From Sphingobacterium tabacisoli (lineage in GTDB: Bacteria; Bacteroidota; Bacteroidia; Sphingobacteriales; Sphingobacteriaceae): a stretch of DNA of 64,000 bases. Each line of letters begins with the position of its first letter. The first letter of the stretch is position 1. The translations under genes and the position numbers were made by a program. The stretch spans positions 744,001 through 808,000 of the forward strand of contig NZ_JAEQMU010000001.1 in assembly GCF_017908035.1 (NCBI RefSeq), read 5' to 3'. Positions 8,293 through 17,447 of this stretch are shown piece by piece. Below the pieces are notes generated by a model. That model saw only the letters and a list, made by a program, of their open reading frames with translations, was not told the origin of the DNA and searched no databases.

Positions 8293-8979
8293 TTATCCTA
8301 TTATCTTCATTCTCTTTTTGGGAGAGAAGTTCTCGACCTCTTTTATAGCCCATCGTTTAGATAATTTGGTATTATTAGCATCTGAATAGGCACGGCCGTT
8401 TGTGATTAAGCAATTTGCAAACATATCTTTGAGCTTATCGAAGTTTATATTGATTATTGGACTATTACGTAGATTAAAAACATCTGTAATGCCTCCAAAT
8501 TTGTAGAATTCAGATTTAGATAGTTTGGAATTTACTGCTTCAGTAAATTTAGCATCCATTATAATAATTAAATCTTCTTCTGAAGGATCTTCTTTAGCAG
8601 ATGGAATTTGAAAAGAAATATCGGGATGATTCTTTTCTCTTTCAAACTCACATTTTATCATAGTACCTGCGCATATCTGAAAAACTAATTCATCATTTTC
8701 GAATGCATGAAATCTCGGTTTGCCTTTTTTCTTAGCGGCCTTTCTTGGAAAGTTATATTCGAAATTTCCCTCACCTTTAATAAACTGTATAGAATAGTTC
8801 TTTTTTAGATCAACGATAATACACAAATAGCAATAAAACTCGTATATATAATCATCAGCGGCTGGATTGTTTGTTTCAGTGCCAAGTACTGGAGCTAGAA
8901 TTTCATCTGAGCTTTGCCATACTGCAGCTTCCTTTAAAAGTGAGGCGTACGCATTAATATGATCAACAAAATCTTTCAT
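8293..8979 (-). CDS. possible PD-(D/E)XK-like nuclease of unknown family
   Basis: A 228-residue protein I do not recognise as a named family. About residues 123-144 contain His-Pro-Asp-Ile followed after some 20 residues by Ile-Ile-Ile-Met-Asp-Ala-Lys-Phe. This arrangement of an acidic residue, a hydrophobic strand and Asp-x-Lys resembles the catalytic core of restriction-endonuclease-like folds. The upstream Glu-Phe-Tyr-Cys-Tyr-Leu helix could supply the usual leading acid. Its start overlaps the 3' end of the upstream gene by four bases (ATGA type), so the two form a translationally coupled pair. A type II or IV restriction-like role is plausible but inferred. Confidence 0.65.
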   Translation of the reverse strand: MKDFVDHINAYASLLKEAAVWQSSDEILAPVLGTETNNPAADDYIYEFYCYLCIIVDLKKNYSIQFIKGEGNFEYNFPRKAAKKKGKPRFHAFENDELVFQICAGTMIKCEFEREKNHPDISFQIPSAKEDPSEEDLIIIMDAKFTEAVNSKLSKSEFYKFGGITDVFNLRNSPIININFDKLKDMFANCLITNGRAYSDANNTKLSKRWAIKEVENFSPKKRMKIIG

Positions 8980-9872
8980 CTTTCTAAATCAATAGGCCAA
9001 GTTTTTCGACTAAACATTTTTTGAAATCGCTCTTCCAATTGGCTGTTTTTATCTATAGTCTCACGGAGAGAGTCTTTTAGATTTTTCCCTTTTTCTAGCT
9101 GAAAAAGATCGTTGAAAATTTTTGCCTGAGAATTAATGTTTTGAGCTTTATTACTTTGAGGATCAATTAAACCAACCTCTTCAACCGGGAGAAGATCTCC
9201 TAAATGACGATTTAAAATTCGATCAATTCCTATGAGAAGTTCTCCTCTACTTAAAATTCTTCTATCTATATATTTATATAAAAAGTCAAGACCGTCTACT
9301 AATGATATTTCTTTAAAATTAATGGTAGAAAAATTATCAATTGATTCTATCATAAATTCCAGTTTGTTTTGTCTCGGTAGAGCATTTGCCAATTTTCCAA
9401 AGACTGTTCTGGTAGCATAGATCCAACCTTTTACAATAGTCTGGTAGTCATCTTTTTCTAGTGTTCTATACTGGGTTTGAAAATGAACTTCTGGCTTCAG
9501 ATAGTTAGAAATGATAGGTAGACTATATTCTAATTCACTTAGTTTATTGTTTTCTTTTAATATTTCTTCTACTTCAAAACTAAAATAATGATCATAAGAG
9601 TCTCTTTTTTTTGTTTTATTTGTACGAGAGGCAGAAGTGCTATCACTTTTCACAACTAGTCTAGGATCAATACGCGTTACCGTAGCCGAATTTGTAAAAA
9701 CGAGATCGTCATTAATGGGTTTTATAAATACTAAATTATTACCCAATGAGATAGGTAACGTTGGCTCTAAACTACTTATTTTAAGTTGTCCATTCTTACC
9801 TTTTTCAAGAAAATCTTGATTTTCCAGTCCGGGAATTTGAACATATTTGGTATTTATTGCAATAGCAGACAT
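8976..9872 (-). CDS. uncharacterised protein coupled to a nuclease-like gene
   Basis: A 298-residue protein of unknown family. The first 70 residues are beta-rich with the pattern Val-Phe-Ile-Lys-Pro-Ile-Asn-Asp and Phe-Thr-Asn-Ser-Ala-Thr-Val-Thr-Arg-Ile, loosely like a small PUA/EVE-type or other nucleic-acid-sensing barrel. The rest is helical with charged C-terminal segments. It overlaps the downstream nuclease-like gene by four bases, making a two-gene unit. By analogy with sensor-nuclease restriction pairs it could supply recognition. No catalytic motif is visible. It may be in the same transcript as the ABC-3C operon, whose last gene ends 115 bases upstream. Confidence 0.6.
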   Translation of the reverse strand: MSAIAINTKYVQIPGLENQDFLEKGKNGQLKISSLEPTLPISLGNNLVFIKPINDDLVFTNSATVTRIDPRLVVKSDSTSASRTNKTKKRDSYDHYFSFEVEEILKENNKLSELEYSLPIISNYLKPEVHFQTQYRTLEKDDYQTIVKGWIYATRTVFGKLANALPRQNKLEFMIESIDNFSTINFKEISLVDGLDFLYKYIDRRILSRGELLIGIDRILNRHLGDLLPVEEVGLIDPQSNKAQNINSQAKIFNDLFQLEKGKNLKDSLRETIDKNSQLEERFQKMFSRKTWPIDLER

Positions 9873-9987
9873 GTGAGATTGATTCGGTTTTTATTAGTAA
9901 CTGGCCAAATTCAAATGGCAATGAGTAATTTACTTTAAACTTTGTTGAGATGCAACATATTTATTATATAGATATGAAGTGTAATTT

Positions 9988-10626
9988 CTAGATGTTTTCA
10001 ATATAGGTGTCATAAATGAGACTTATTTTTTCTTGGACTTCATTCAACCTTTTAATAGAATATTCTACTCCTTTAGCAGGATGAGATATTTCTTTATGCC
10101 AATCCAATTTTGCCTTCATGTTTTTTGCAACATCGGTTAGTTCAAAAGATTCCCTTAGCAAACTGTTAGAAATATTCCTAATTTCATAAATAATTTCATC
10201 AAATTCGTCTTTGACAATTATCTCTTTTGATAGTGGATTCTCTATTGAAAGTTCAAAGTCAGGATTGACAATATTTATAAAGACTTCCAAACGATTAATA
10301 ATACCGTATCCCGCGGTTATTTTCTTTTCTTGAATTATTTCTCGTATTGTTGAATCAGAAACACCAATTTTCTTAGAAAGCTGTTTAGCTTCTCTGTAGC
10401 CAACTATGTTTTGTAATTCATCTTTAATTCTTTTCGTTTTTAATGTTCTGTCATCTTGAATCGCATCGTAGATTCTGTTTATCTCATCTGTAGAAGGTAA
10501 AGAGGTCATATACAGGTTCCATTCTTTACAGGGAATACCAGTAAGATAAGCTAGTAGAGGTCGGGCACTAATTGTCTTTTTTATATCTATCCAGCGTTGT
10601 TTTATTTGCTTTTCGTTCATTTTCAA
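9988..10626 (-). CDS. HTH protein, fourth gene of the ABC-3C operon
   Basis: A 212-residue protein with a helix-turn-helix-like segment at about residues 80-112 (Glu-Ala-Lys-Gln-Leu-Ser-Lys-Lys-Ile-Gly-Val-Ser followed by a recognition-type helix). A helical, charged C-terminus extends for another 90 residues. It begins three bases after the stop of the ABC ATPase gene, so it belongs to that operon. Three-component ABC systems normally need only ATPase, middle component and effector, so this protein is an addition: a regulator, or an extra DNA-recognition subunit. It resembles no named regulator family to my eye. Confidence 0.65.
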   Translation of the reverse strand: MKMNEKQIKQRWIDIKKTISARPLLAYLTGIPCKEWNLYMTSLPSTDEINRIYDAIQDDRTLKTKRIKDELQNIVGYREAKQLSKKIGVSDSTIREIIQEKKITAGYGIINRLEVFINIVNPDFELSIENPLSKEIIVKDEFDEIIYEIRNISNSLLRESFELTDVAKNMKAKLDWHKEISHPAKGVEYSIKRLNEVQEKISLIYDTYIENI

Positions 10627-10629
10627 AAT

Positions 10630-12564
10630 CTAAATTAATCTATTCCCATCTTTTCTCCATGTATACTTAATAAACTGACGAAACTCATCTTCCTCTGCAT
10701 GTTCTAAAACAATAACCTGAGGTTTATATTTACAGATTTTTTCTATATTATTAATCTCATCAGAGATAACCTTAAAAATGTTCTTTACTTGGATTATATT
10801 ATCATCAGTAACCTGTTGAATGTTTTCATTTGAGTCATCTAATTTTCCATATACTTTTGGAAAATACACCTGACTAGGTTGGTCTAGGATCAAAATAGAA
10901 GGTATCTTTGAGCTTTTTGTGATGCTGTGTAAATGTAGAAAACCTAAAAATGTAGACAAGTGTATGGCAAGCCAATTGGAACCACTACCCATCTCTGATA
11001 GCAGAATATTTTCTTTATTATTTATACTATATTTAAGAGTGAATTTTTCTAAGTCAAATAAAATTTTACCAGGCCTGAATTCGTCTTCAAAATCTAACAA
11101 GTTGCAAATTTCACTCATTTTTTCACTCAAGATAATTTGAGCCTTTTGTAACTCTTCTTTTAGGTTATAGCCCGCTAGTATTTTTTTTAGTTTTTCGATT
11201 TCTATTTCTAATTCGGAATAATCACTTTTGTTTTCTGATAACAGCTTATTTCTTTCAATGAGATTTTGTGCATTAGCTTCAGTCCTACCTTTTAACAATA
11301 GTCCTTTTTCAAACTCATTTTTGGTGTTAAATTCAAATATTAACTGTTTGTTTAAATTTTCAGCTTTTATATTTAAGTCTTTTATCTCCTTTTTTAGTAT
11401 ATCCCTTTCTTTTCTTAATATAGCGTGTTCTTGACTGGTATCATTTACATATGTTCCGATTTTTTCAAACTCATCTTCAAGCATTTCATTTGAATCCCTA
11501 ATAGCAAATACTTTTTCCTTTATACTCTCTACTTCCTGATCGCAAAGGGGACAATGAATTTCACTAAGATTCGTTTCAATAGATGCTAAAGCTTTTAATC
11601 TATTTATATTTTTTGCGTAATCTTTTGATATGTTGTTGTTTGATTCAATTGTAGAAATTGAATTCTGAATTTTGTCTAACTCTTTCTTTTTTTGAAAAAT
11701 TAGTTGATCTATTATTTTTAATTCTTCATTAAGGTTTTGATCACCAATTGAATTTGTATTAGGTTTAGGGAGATTTATAGCAATTTTTTTTAAATCAGAT
11801 AAACTGATATCATTATCTAATTCTCTGCCTATAACAGTGAAATAATAAGATAAATGATTGTATAAATCATCTCGCAATTGTGCATTGCTAATCTTTAACT
11901 TATCGTCTAATTTCTTCTTTTGACTTAACTCTTTTTGTTTGCTTTCTAAGTCTCTTTGAAGATTAAAGTACTCTGAATTGCCCCATCCCATGAGGATCGG
12001 ATAGTCATCGATAGTCTTTTTTCTTTTATAAAAATCATCAAATCGATAAAAAAGACTATGCTTATTTGCTATCAGATTTTGATGTTGAAATAAGTAAGGT
12101 ACAAAGCTCCTCATTGTTACTTTTCCTCCAGATTTTTTTTTATCTTCCTCCTCGTCGGATCTAGTATCTAAAACCGAGATGCCTATATGCTTTTCAAACT
12201 CCTTTTTTGCGTTGTCTAAGTCCGTTGTCTTTTTATTATTAAAGTAATCTATAGAAAAGTCCTTAAGTAAAGCAGAATCAATTTCAATATTAAAATACAT
12301 CTGATTGCTATTTTTCTTTCGGGCAATAACCAAATTCTTCTCATTTACTTTAATTATGATACAATAGAGTTCTGTCCAATCAGTAATTATTCCTTTTGGT
12401 ATCGTAGATATTTTAGCAAACAGACAATAATCAATTATTTCAATAACTGCGCTTTTACCGGTTTTAGAGTCTCCCGTTATAATATTTAATCCCTCATCAA
12501 ATTCAAGTAACCTTGATTGATGATTATTATTAAATAGACATATATGTGATATAAATGCTTGCAT
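10630..12564 (-). CDS. ABC-3C system SMC-like ATPase (DUF3732)
   Basis: A 644-residue SMC/Rad50-like ABC ATPase. Visible features are Walker A Gly-Asp-Ser-Lys-Thr-Gly-Lys-Ser at residues 31-38, long coiled coils either side of a Cys-Pro-Leu-Cys zinc-hook-like motif at 338-341, the signature region around Ser-Glu-Met-Gly-Ser-Gly-Ser-Asn, and a Walker B strand Ile-Leu-Ile-Leu-Asp-Gln-Pro-Ser-Gln near residue 560. This is the DUF3732 family, recognised as the ATPase of ABC three-component conflict systems. It should sense a nucleoprotein invader signal and switch on the effector two genes upstream. It is four bases downstream of the middle component and three bases upstream of the HTH gene. Confidence 0.9.
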   Translation of the reverse strand: MQAFISHICLFNNNHQSRLLEFDEGLNIITGDSKTGKSAVIEIIDYCLFAKISTIPKGIITDWTELYCIIIKVNEKNLVIARKKNSNQMYFNIEIDSALLKDFSIDYFNNKKTTDLDNAKKEFEKHIGISVLDTRSDEEEDKKKSGGKVTMRSFVPYLFQHQNLIANKHSLFYRFDDFYKRKKTIDDYPILMGWGNSEYFNLQRDLESKQKELSQKKKLDDKLKISNAQLRDDLYNHLSYYFTVIGRELDNDISLSDLKKIAINLPKPNTNSIGDQNLNEELKIIDQLIFQKKKELDKIQNSISTIESNNNISKDYAKNINRLKALASIETNLSEIHCPLCDQEVESIKEKVFAIRDSNEMLEDEFEKIGTYVNDTSQEHAILRKERDILKKEIKDLNIKAENLNKQLIFEFNTKNEFEKGLLLKGRTEANAQNLIERNKLLSENKSDYSELEIEIEKLKKILAGYNLKEELQKAQIILSEKMSEICNLLDFEDEFRPGKILFDLEKFTLKYSINNKENILLSEMGSGSNWLAIHLSTFLGFLHLHSITKSSKIPSILILDQPSQVYFPKVYGKLDDSNENIQQVTDDNIIQVKNIFKVISDEINNIEKICKYKPQVIVLEHAEEDEFRQFIKYTWRKDGNRLI

Positions 12565-12568
12565 ATAT

Positions 12569-13024
12569 TTATAGATTGAGAAATATTGTTTTATGATCTT
12601 CTTTAGAAAAAATGGATCCCAGATTGAAAGCTGCTTTATAATATTTTTTTAATTCAGGATTATTTTCTTCTGAATAATGAGTCTTTTGCTCTATTTTTAG
12701 AGATATATGAGTCGAAATATTTATAGTATAAAGGTTGGATATCGTAATCAGTGCTTCTTTAGTTTTTTCTTTATAATTTGCTAAGAGGCTCTCAATAGTA
12801 ATTAATTCCCGTCTTACCTCAGCATCAAAAAAAGTGTTGAATGTACTTCTTGTATTACATTTGGAAAGTCGATCTTTTATTGTGTTATTATATACTAAAG
12901 GTAAAATGTAATAAATTAGCTCCGTTTTAATCTCGTTATTGTTTGCTCCACTTAATGCCATTGATATTAGTCTTGCTGTAAACAATGGGTTAAAGAGTAT
13001 ATTTTCTGTTTTAGCGATTTTCAT
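12569..13024 (-). CDS. ABC-3C system middle component
   Basis: A 151-residue helical protein. Its opening, with Asn-Ile-Leu-Phe-Asn-Pro near residues 8-13 and further Ala/Leu helices, fits the middle-component families of ABC three-component systems, which bridge ATPase and effector. No enzymatic residues are visible. It overlaps the effector gene by four bases at its start and lies four bases before the ATPase gene. This tight order (effector, middle component, ATPase) is the strongest support for the call. The exact middle-component subfamily cannot be assigned by eye. Confidence 0.85.
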   Translation of the reverse strand: MKIAKTENILFNPLFTARLISMALSGANNNEIKTELIYYILPLVYNNTIKDRLSKCNTRSTFNTFFDAEVRRELITIESLLANYKEKTKEALITISNLYTINISTHISLKIEQKTHYSEENNPELKKYYKAAFNLGSIFSKEDHKTIFLNL

Positions 13025-14148
13025 ATGTCTGTTTTACTGAATAGCCATTCAAAATCTGTAGTCTCTATTATGTTATGAATTCTACCATTGCGATAGTACT
13101 TTTGTGTATCACTTACGCCTTTTATTTGGTTATGTTCCCTTTTAATACATTTGAAATATACATCTCTAGATTTCTCTATATGTGAGTTATCTAAGAAAGA
13201 GTCTTCAGACAGACTGTATGATAGATGACTTTTTTCAGTTGCTATTTCGGTGGTGATATCACTTTCGTAGACTATTAGATTATCAGCTAATGTTGGATTT
13301 CTTACAATAAGTTCTTCATATGCCCCCTCTGATCGAACATAATCTTCGAAAGCCTGATGCAAATCTTGTTTTTTTAATGAGATAGCATTCAAATTTTTGA
13401 TGAATTTGTACTCTTTTTCTAAATTCGAATCATCTCTTTCTATTTTATCAATAGACGGAAATGGCGTTTTGTCAGTAGTGAATTGTCTTAAGCTAAATTG
13501 TAAATCTCTATTAAAATCGGTAATATTAATCTCCCATTTGTCCGAATTATCTATTGCTCTTTCCGTAATCCATTGAACTAGGATTCCGATTGCCGCTCCT
13601 CTTAATTCTTCAGCTATTAACTTGAATGTAGCGTGTTCTTTTAGTTGATTTAATTTCTCAGCTACTTTTGGCTCGTTGCTCTTAATTTGGAACTTATCCA
13701 GAATTTCCAATAGATTATTTTTGGTTATTATTTTCGTGTCAAAAATGATGTCCTTAAATGGTTTAGAACTGGCAGTAATAGATTGATCCTTAAGTTTTGT
13801 GTATTTTTTATCTTTTTTCAAGCTATTCCAATCATAAAAAATACTATCTGATTGAATTCGTTGAGTAGTATGTAGGATAAATCTATCATTTGATTTTAAT
13901 CTATCATATTCTAATACAAGGTTTTTTAAGGTTTTCCATACGTCGACGGAATTGCTTGTGAGATTTGACTCACCTTCATGATGTTTTACCTCAATAGACT
14001 CATTATCGTATTGAACATCCCCAAAGCATTCTATATAGACATGCTCACCATTTTTTGCGTTTAAACAATGTTCCAATGCAATTAGCTTTTGATATTCAAA
14101 ACCTAATTGCTTTTTGGTTGAGTCGTTGCTTAGAGTCTCTTTCGACAT
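13021..14148 (-). CDS. ABC-3C effector with Cap4-like PD-(D/E)XK nuclease domain
   Basis: A 375-residue protein. The N-terminal domain has the PD-(D/E)XK pattern of the Cap4/DUF4297-like dsDNA endonucleases: Gly-Phe-Glu-Tyr-Gln (16-20), Ile-Glu-Cys-Phe-Gly-Asp-Val (39-45), then Ile-Glu-Val-Lys-His-His (52-57). The C-terminus ends in Ile-Ile-Glu-Thr-Thr-Asp-Phe-Glu-Trp-Leu, like the C-terminal domain of ABC-3C effectors that docks to the middle component. It is expected to cleave DNA once the SMC-like ATPase is triggered. It is first of the ABC-3C genes, 43 bases after putAbiC, and overlaps the middle component by four bases. Confidence 0.87.
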   Translation of the reverse strand: MSKETLSNDSTKKQLGFEYQKLIALEHCLNAKNGEHVYIECFGDVQYDNESIEVKHHEGESNLTSNSVDVWKTLKNLVLEYDRLKSNDRFILHTTQRIQSDSIFYDWNSLKKDKKYTKLKDQSITASSKPFKDIIFDTKIITKNNLLEILDKFQIKSNEPKVAEKLNQLKEHATFKLIAEELRGAAIGILVQWITERAIDNSDKWEINITDFNRDLQFSLRQFTTDKTPFPSIDKIERDDSNLEKEYKFIKNLNAISLKKQDLHQAFEDYVRSEGAYEELIVRNPTLADNLIVYESDITTEIATEKSHLSYSLSEDSFLDNSHIEKSRDVYFKCIKREHNQIKGVSDTQKYYRNGRIHNIIETTDFEWLFSKTDI

Positions 14149-14191
14149 AATTGACTTTTTTTTATTGGATCTTACTTATTAAATATAACTG

Positions 14192-15169
14192 CTATTCTAA
14201 TAACATCATCCGATTTCCCGCTTTATTTATAAAAGCGCTCTCAGCATAAAGAGAGATTATATTTTGATCGTGAATTTTATCTTTTGGCATGTTTTTAAGT
14301 AGAGAATACTTTTCGACTAAAGGTTTGAACTTCTCGTTACCATTTTCACTTAAACAATTGTAAAATATCCATACTAATTCATAGTCAGATAATTGTGCTC
14401 GTACCATAGATGTGTATTGATATTGAAATTGATAATTCTCAATAGTATTTGGATTAAAGATTGTATTGTCGATAAACTTTATAATACGGTAGAGATTTCT
14501 GAAGTAATGGCCAAAGTCAGTCTGATTTTCCTTGTATTCCGTGAGATATATCTTCAAGTAATCTTGGTGGGGATCCCTTTCTATTTGATTAATTAATCGG
14601 TTAAATGACCGATTGAAAACATCTCTTCCAGAATAGACCACATGGTTTATTTGTTCATTTGAATTTCTATTGTAGAATCTGTTTTCTATATTGCCATTGC
14701 GTTCTTTTTGTATTTCATCTATTCCCTCAACGATTTGATGGTGGAGTGATAGTAAATTGAAAAAAGTGTTTTCAAAACGTTGAAATTTTAAGGTTTCTGA
14801 TTGTTCTTGAACAACCTTTCTAGTTTCTTCTAATTCCGAACGCTGTAGTTCAAATTCTTGAATTTGTTGCCTTAGGGCTTCAGTTTGGAGTTTTGCAGAC
14901 TCCTGATTGATTTTTATGTCTTTACGTTGTTCTTTTAACGCAACATAGAAGAGTATTATTCCAACCAAAGAGAAAGCACTACCTATTACCCCTCCGATGA
15001 AATCCCCAAATTGTCCAATTTTTTCTTCGTTTATTGCACTAGAAAATTTCCAATTTCCAAATACAAGAAATATTATTGAGGTTATTAGCGCAAAAGCAAT
15101 TCCCAAAATAGAAAGGTTCTTTCCCATCTTCTCAGAGAAGAACCAACTGCTTTCGATATTATTATTCAT
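14192..15169 (-). CDS. putative phage abortive infection membrane protein (putAbiC)
   Basis: A 325-residue protein matching the putAbiC pattern. It has two N-terminal transmembrane spans (about residues 19-37 and 57-76, with Gly-Gln-Phe-Gly-Asp-Phe-Ile-Gly-Gly-Val between them), a coiled coil to about residue 130, and a helical cytoplasmic domain starting at Arg-Phe-Glu-Asn-Thr-Phe-Phe-Asn-Leu-Leu. The family is linked to abortive infection, and how it works is not established. It is the first gene of the run that continues with the ABC-3C genes 43 bases downstream, so they may be co-expressed. The upstream 464-bp gap holds its promoter and a repeat. Confidence 0.85.
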   Translation of the reverse strand: MNNNIESSWFFSEKMGKNLSILGIAFALITSIIFLVFGNWKFSSAINEEKIGQFGDFIGGVIGSAFSLVGIILFYVALKEQRKDIKINQESAKLQTEALRQQIQEFELQRSELEETRKVVQEQSETLKFQRFENTFFNLLSLHHQIVEGIDEIQKERNGNIENRFYNRNSNEQINHVVYSGRDVFNRSFNRLINQIERDPHQDYLKIYLTEYKENQTDFGHYFRNLYRIIKFIDNTIFNPNTIENYQFQYQYTSMVRAQLSDYELVWIFYNCLSENGNEKFKPLVEKYSLLKNMPKDKIHDQNIISLYAESAFINKAGNRMMLLE

Positions 15170-15633
15170 ACTTATATGTTGATGTATTGTGTATTCACTA
15201 TTATTAATGAACTAAACTGTTAATAATTAGTTTATTTATCGGTCTATTAAAAATACATATTAGAAATCTGTAAAACAATAAATAAACGCTTTTAGAAAGG
15301 TTTTTACAATTTTAAATTGTTTTATTGCAAAGTTATAATTGTACAAGTATAAAAAATATGGGAAACCGTAATTCCGTATTAATTAGGGGAGGAGTGAAGG
15401 GGTGCCCGAGATACAAATCTTAATCCAGAACATTAATTTGTATCCTGTTGTATAATAGATATATAAGAGTTGTCTTTAGTATTCATAATAAGGATCTGCG
15501 CCCTGAGGATGTATAATTGGTTAAACATAGCCCCTGCAGCCCGCAGGGGCTATATCGTTTATCTGTATGTTCTTTAGATCTGTATAATTGCACCTCTTCA
15601 GAAAGAGGCGCTAGCGATGGGGTTGTCAAATTA
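15170..15633. other. intergenic region with repeat and hairpins
   Basis: No gene is seen. The right part holds a 6-bp stem hairpin (15593-15608) just after the ATPase stop on the minus strand, and a perfect 11-bp stem hairpin (15527-15553). The middle carries the left copy of the direct repeat described at 15353-15575. The left part is AT-rich and should contain the minus-strand promoter for putAbiC. Confidence 0.6.
15353..15575. repeat. left copy of ~230-bp island direct repeat
   Basis: It shares with 30138-30375 a 20-base identical start (ending in gggaaaccgtaat), a loosely conserved middle containing attaa-t-agggga, and a strongly conserved 3' block of about 125 bases with two consecutive hairpins. 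Both copies have the same orientation. Each sits downstream of one minus-strand gene and upstream of the next minus-strand operon. Confidence 0.75.
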
Positions 15634-17364
15634 CTACTCAAAAACATCTCTTATTAGCTTCCTAATTGTTAAATTTTCAAGTTTTGATGCAATAGGCGAA
15701 ACATTGTCTTGATTGTCTTTCCAATGCATTCCTTCATTATAAATTATTCCAAGTAAGTAATGAGATTCTGGTGAAACAACTCCCATTTCCTCAGCCTTTT
15801 CCAATTTATTTCTTGTCATATGCGTAGTTAAAAATAGAGTTTTTGCTTCTGGACTTTGCAATTTGTTGTATGCAATTTCTTCAATTTTAACACGTAATGC
15901 TCCACATACTGCAAAAGGGTCATAAGGTTGATCTGCAAGATATTTTGTTACTTCATTATTAATATTTTGTATGAAATTATTTGCTTCGCCCCAAGTTTCG
16001 GGAAGAGTCAATGCTCTAAATTCCACTCTTTTATTTATTATTCCTGGATCGTAATGTAATAAATATTTATCTACGTCTATCTTAATGGTTGCATGCTGTC
16101 TGTTTCTTAGCAAACGAATCATATGTGGACTAACTTGAATCGTTGTACTATCAAGATAATAAACCTTTTGATTGCTAAATGCAAAATTCTTGAAGTAGTT
16201 CGGATTTAAGTGCGTTAAAATTAATGGATAAATTCTCTTTCCCAAGGAGTCATATTCCTTAATAAAAGTGGTAATGTAGTATTGAGCAGCGGTTAAATTA
16301 GCATCGTCTAAGTAATCAAATACTTCATCAATAATCAAAATGTTTGCTGCTTTTTTTAAATTCCTTTTTGCCCTAAAAAGCATTGAAATAAATGTCAAAA
16401 TATCTCTTTGTCCATTTGAAATATGAATAGCTTTTGGAAACTTAACTACAAGTTTGCCACCCGTTTCACTTGAACGAATGCTTTTCCAAGTGCAGTTGAA
16501 AGTTGAAAGTGTGGTATCGAAACGCTGTTTGTCTAATTTGTAATTACTAAAAACACAAGCCGCTTTAAAATTATTGGGATCTTGATTATACAGCCAAACC
16601 AATTGAATCGCTGCCAAATAACTTTTTGCTTCTGAATTGAAGCCAATATCAAATGAATAAATCAAATTTCCAATTGTATTTAGATATTCAATTTGCTTTA
16701 AATCCACTAAACGATTGGTAGTAACCCAGTCAAGTAAAACTGGAGCTGTTCCGTGTTGTGCATTAATGTCGGTAATAATAGCGTTAATTTTACCTTGAAT
16801 TCTATCGCCATTTCCTCTTTGCAATAGAACATAGTTTTCACTTAATTGTTCAACCAATAATAAGTTGGCAAAAACTACATTTAAATTTGGAAGAACTTTA
16901 CTGCAAACACCAAATCTTGCTTGTGAATCTCTGAAAGAATAATTGAATGATGTGTTGTCTGGTATTTTGTCAACTAAAACGACATCTTTAATTTCCAGTG
17001 TCGCGGTTGCTCTTCCAAATTGCGAGCCTATTCCTCTTGGTTTTGTTTGATTATTGATTACGAAACAGTCAATTTCATTGCTTATAGAATTATATTCATT
17101 GTCGGCTGTTAGCGTAGCAAACGTTCCGTCAGCTCGTACATAGTCAATTTTAATTCTTGGTAAGTTTGCGATATTTTCAGCATATAAATCGTCTTCATTT
17201 AATGCAATACGTCTATTATTCATAGAATTAAAAGCCGTTGCGAAGGAACTTTTTCCAAATCCATTTGGTGCTACCAAGAGGCTAGGTTTGTTATGTGCTA
17301 TGTCTAAAGTAAACCTTTTGAAATGAATACCCTTGATATTTTCAATTTCAATTACTCTAATCAT
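15634..17364 (-). CDS. SMC-like AAA/ABC ATPase, candidate defence protein
   Basis: A 576-residue P-loop ATPase. It shows Walker A Ala-Pro-Asn-Gly-Phe-Gly-Lys-Ser (32-39), an ABC-like signature Ser-Asn-Gly-Gln-Arg-Asp-Ile-Leu (about 313-320), Walker B Ile-Leu-Ile-Ile-Asp-Glu-Val with Asp346-Glu347, and a switch histidine in Leu-Thr-His-Leu-Asn near residue 382. The coiled-coil arms are very short, so it resembles compact ABC sensors of defence systems rather than Rad50. The C-terminal 170 residues are helical and unassigned. It lies 83 bases after a membrane coiled-coil gene. The start codon is directly preceded by fourteen TTAG/CTAA units, which may tune expression. Confidence 0.85.
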   Translation of the reverse strand: MIRVIEIENIKGIHFKRFTLDIAHNKPSLLVAPNGFGKSSFATAFNSMNNRRIALNEDDLYAENIANLPRIKIDYVRADGTFATLTADNEYNSISNEIDCFVINNQTKPRGIGSQFGRATATLEIKDVVLVDKIPDNTSFNYSFRDSQARFGVCSKVLPNLNVVFANLLLVEQLSENYVLLQRGNGDRIQGKINAIITDINAQHGTAPVLLDWVTTNRLVDLKQIEYLNTIGNLIYSFDIGFNSEAKSYLAAIQLVWLYNQDPNNFKAACVFSNYKLDKQRFDTTLSTFNCTWKSIRSSETGGKLVVKFPKAIHISNGQRDILTFISMLFRAKRNLKKAANILIIDEVFDYLDDANLTAAQYYITTFIKEYDSLGKRIYPLILTHLNPNYFKNFAFSNQKVYYLDSTTIQVSPHMIRLLRNRQHATIKIDVDKYLLHYDPGIINKRVEFRALTLPETWGEANNFIQNINNEVTKYLADQPYDPFAVCGALRVKIEEIAYNKLQSPEAKTLFLTTHMTRNKLEKAEEMGVVSPESHYLLGIIYNEGMHWKDNQDNVSPIASKLENLTIRKLIRDVFE

Positions 17365-17421
<57 letters not shown>

Positions 17422-17447
17422 ATTATAAGTTGAAGAAGTAATTGCGG

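Noticed and set aside
15634..17364. PARIS AriA-like ATPase
   Set aside because: No DUF4435 AriB-type partner gene lies nearby and the protein is longer than expected, so only a generic SMC-like label is justified.
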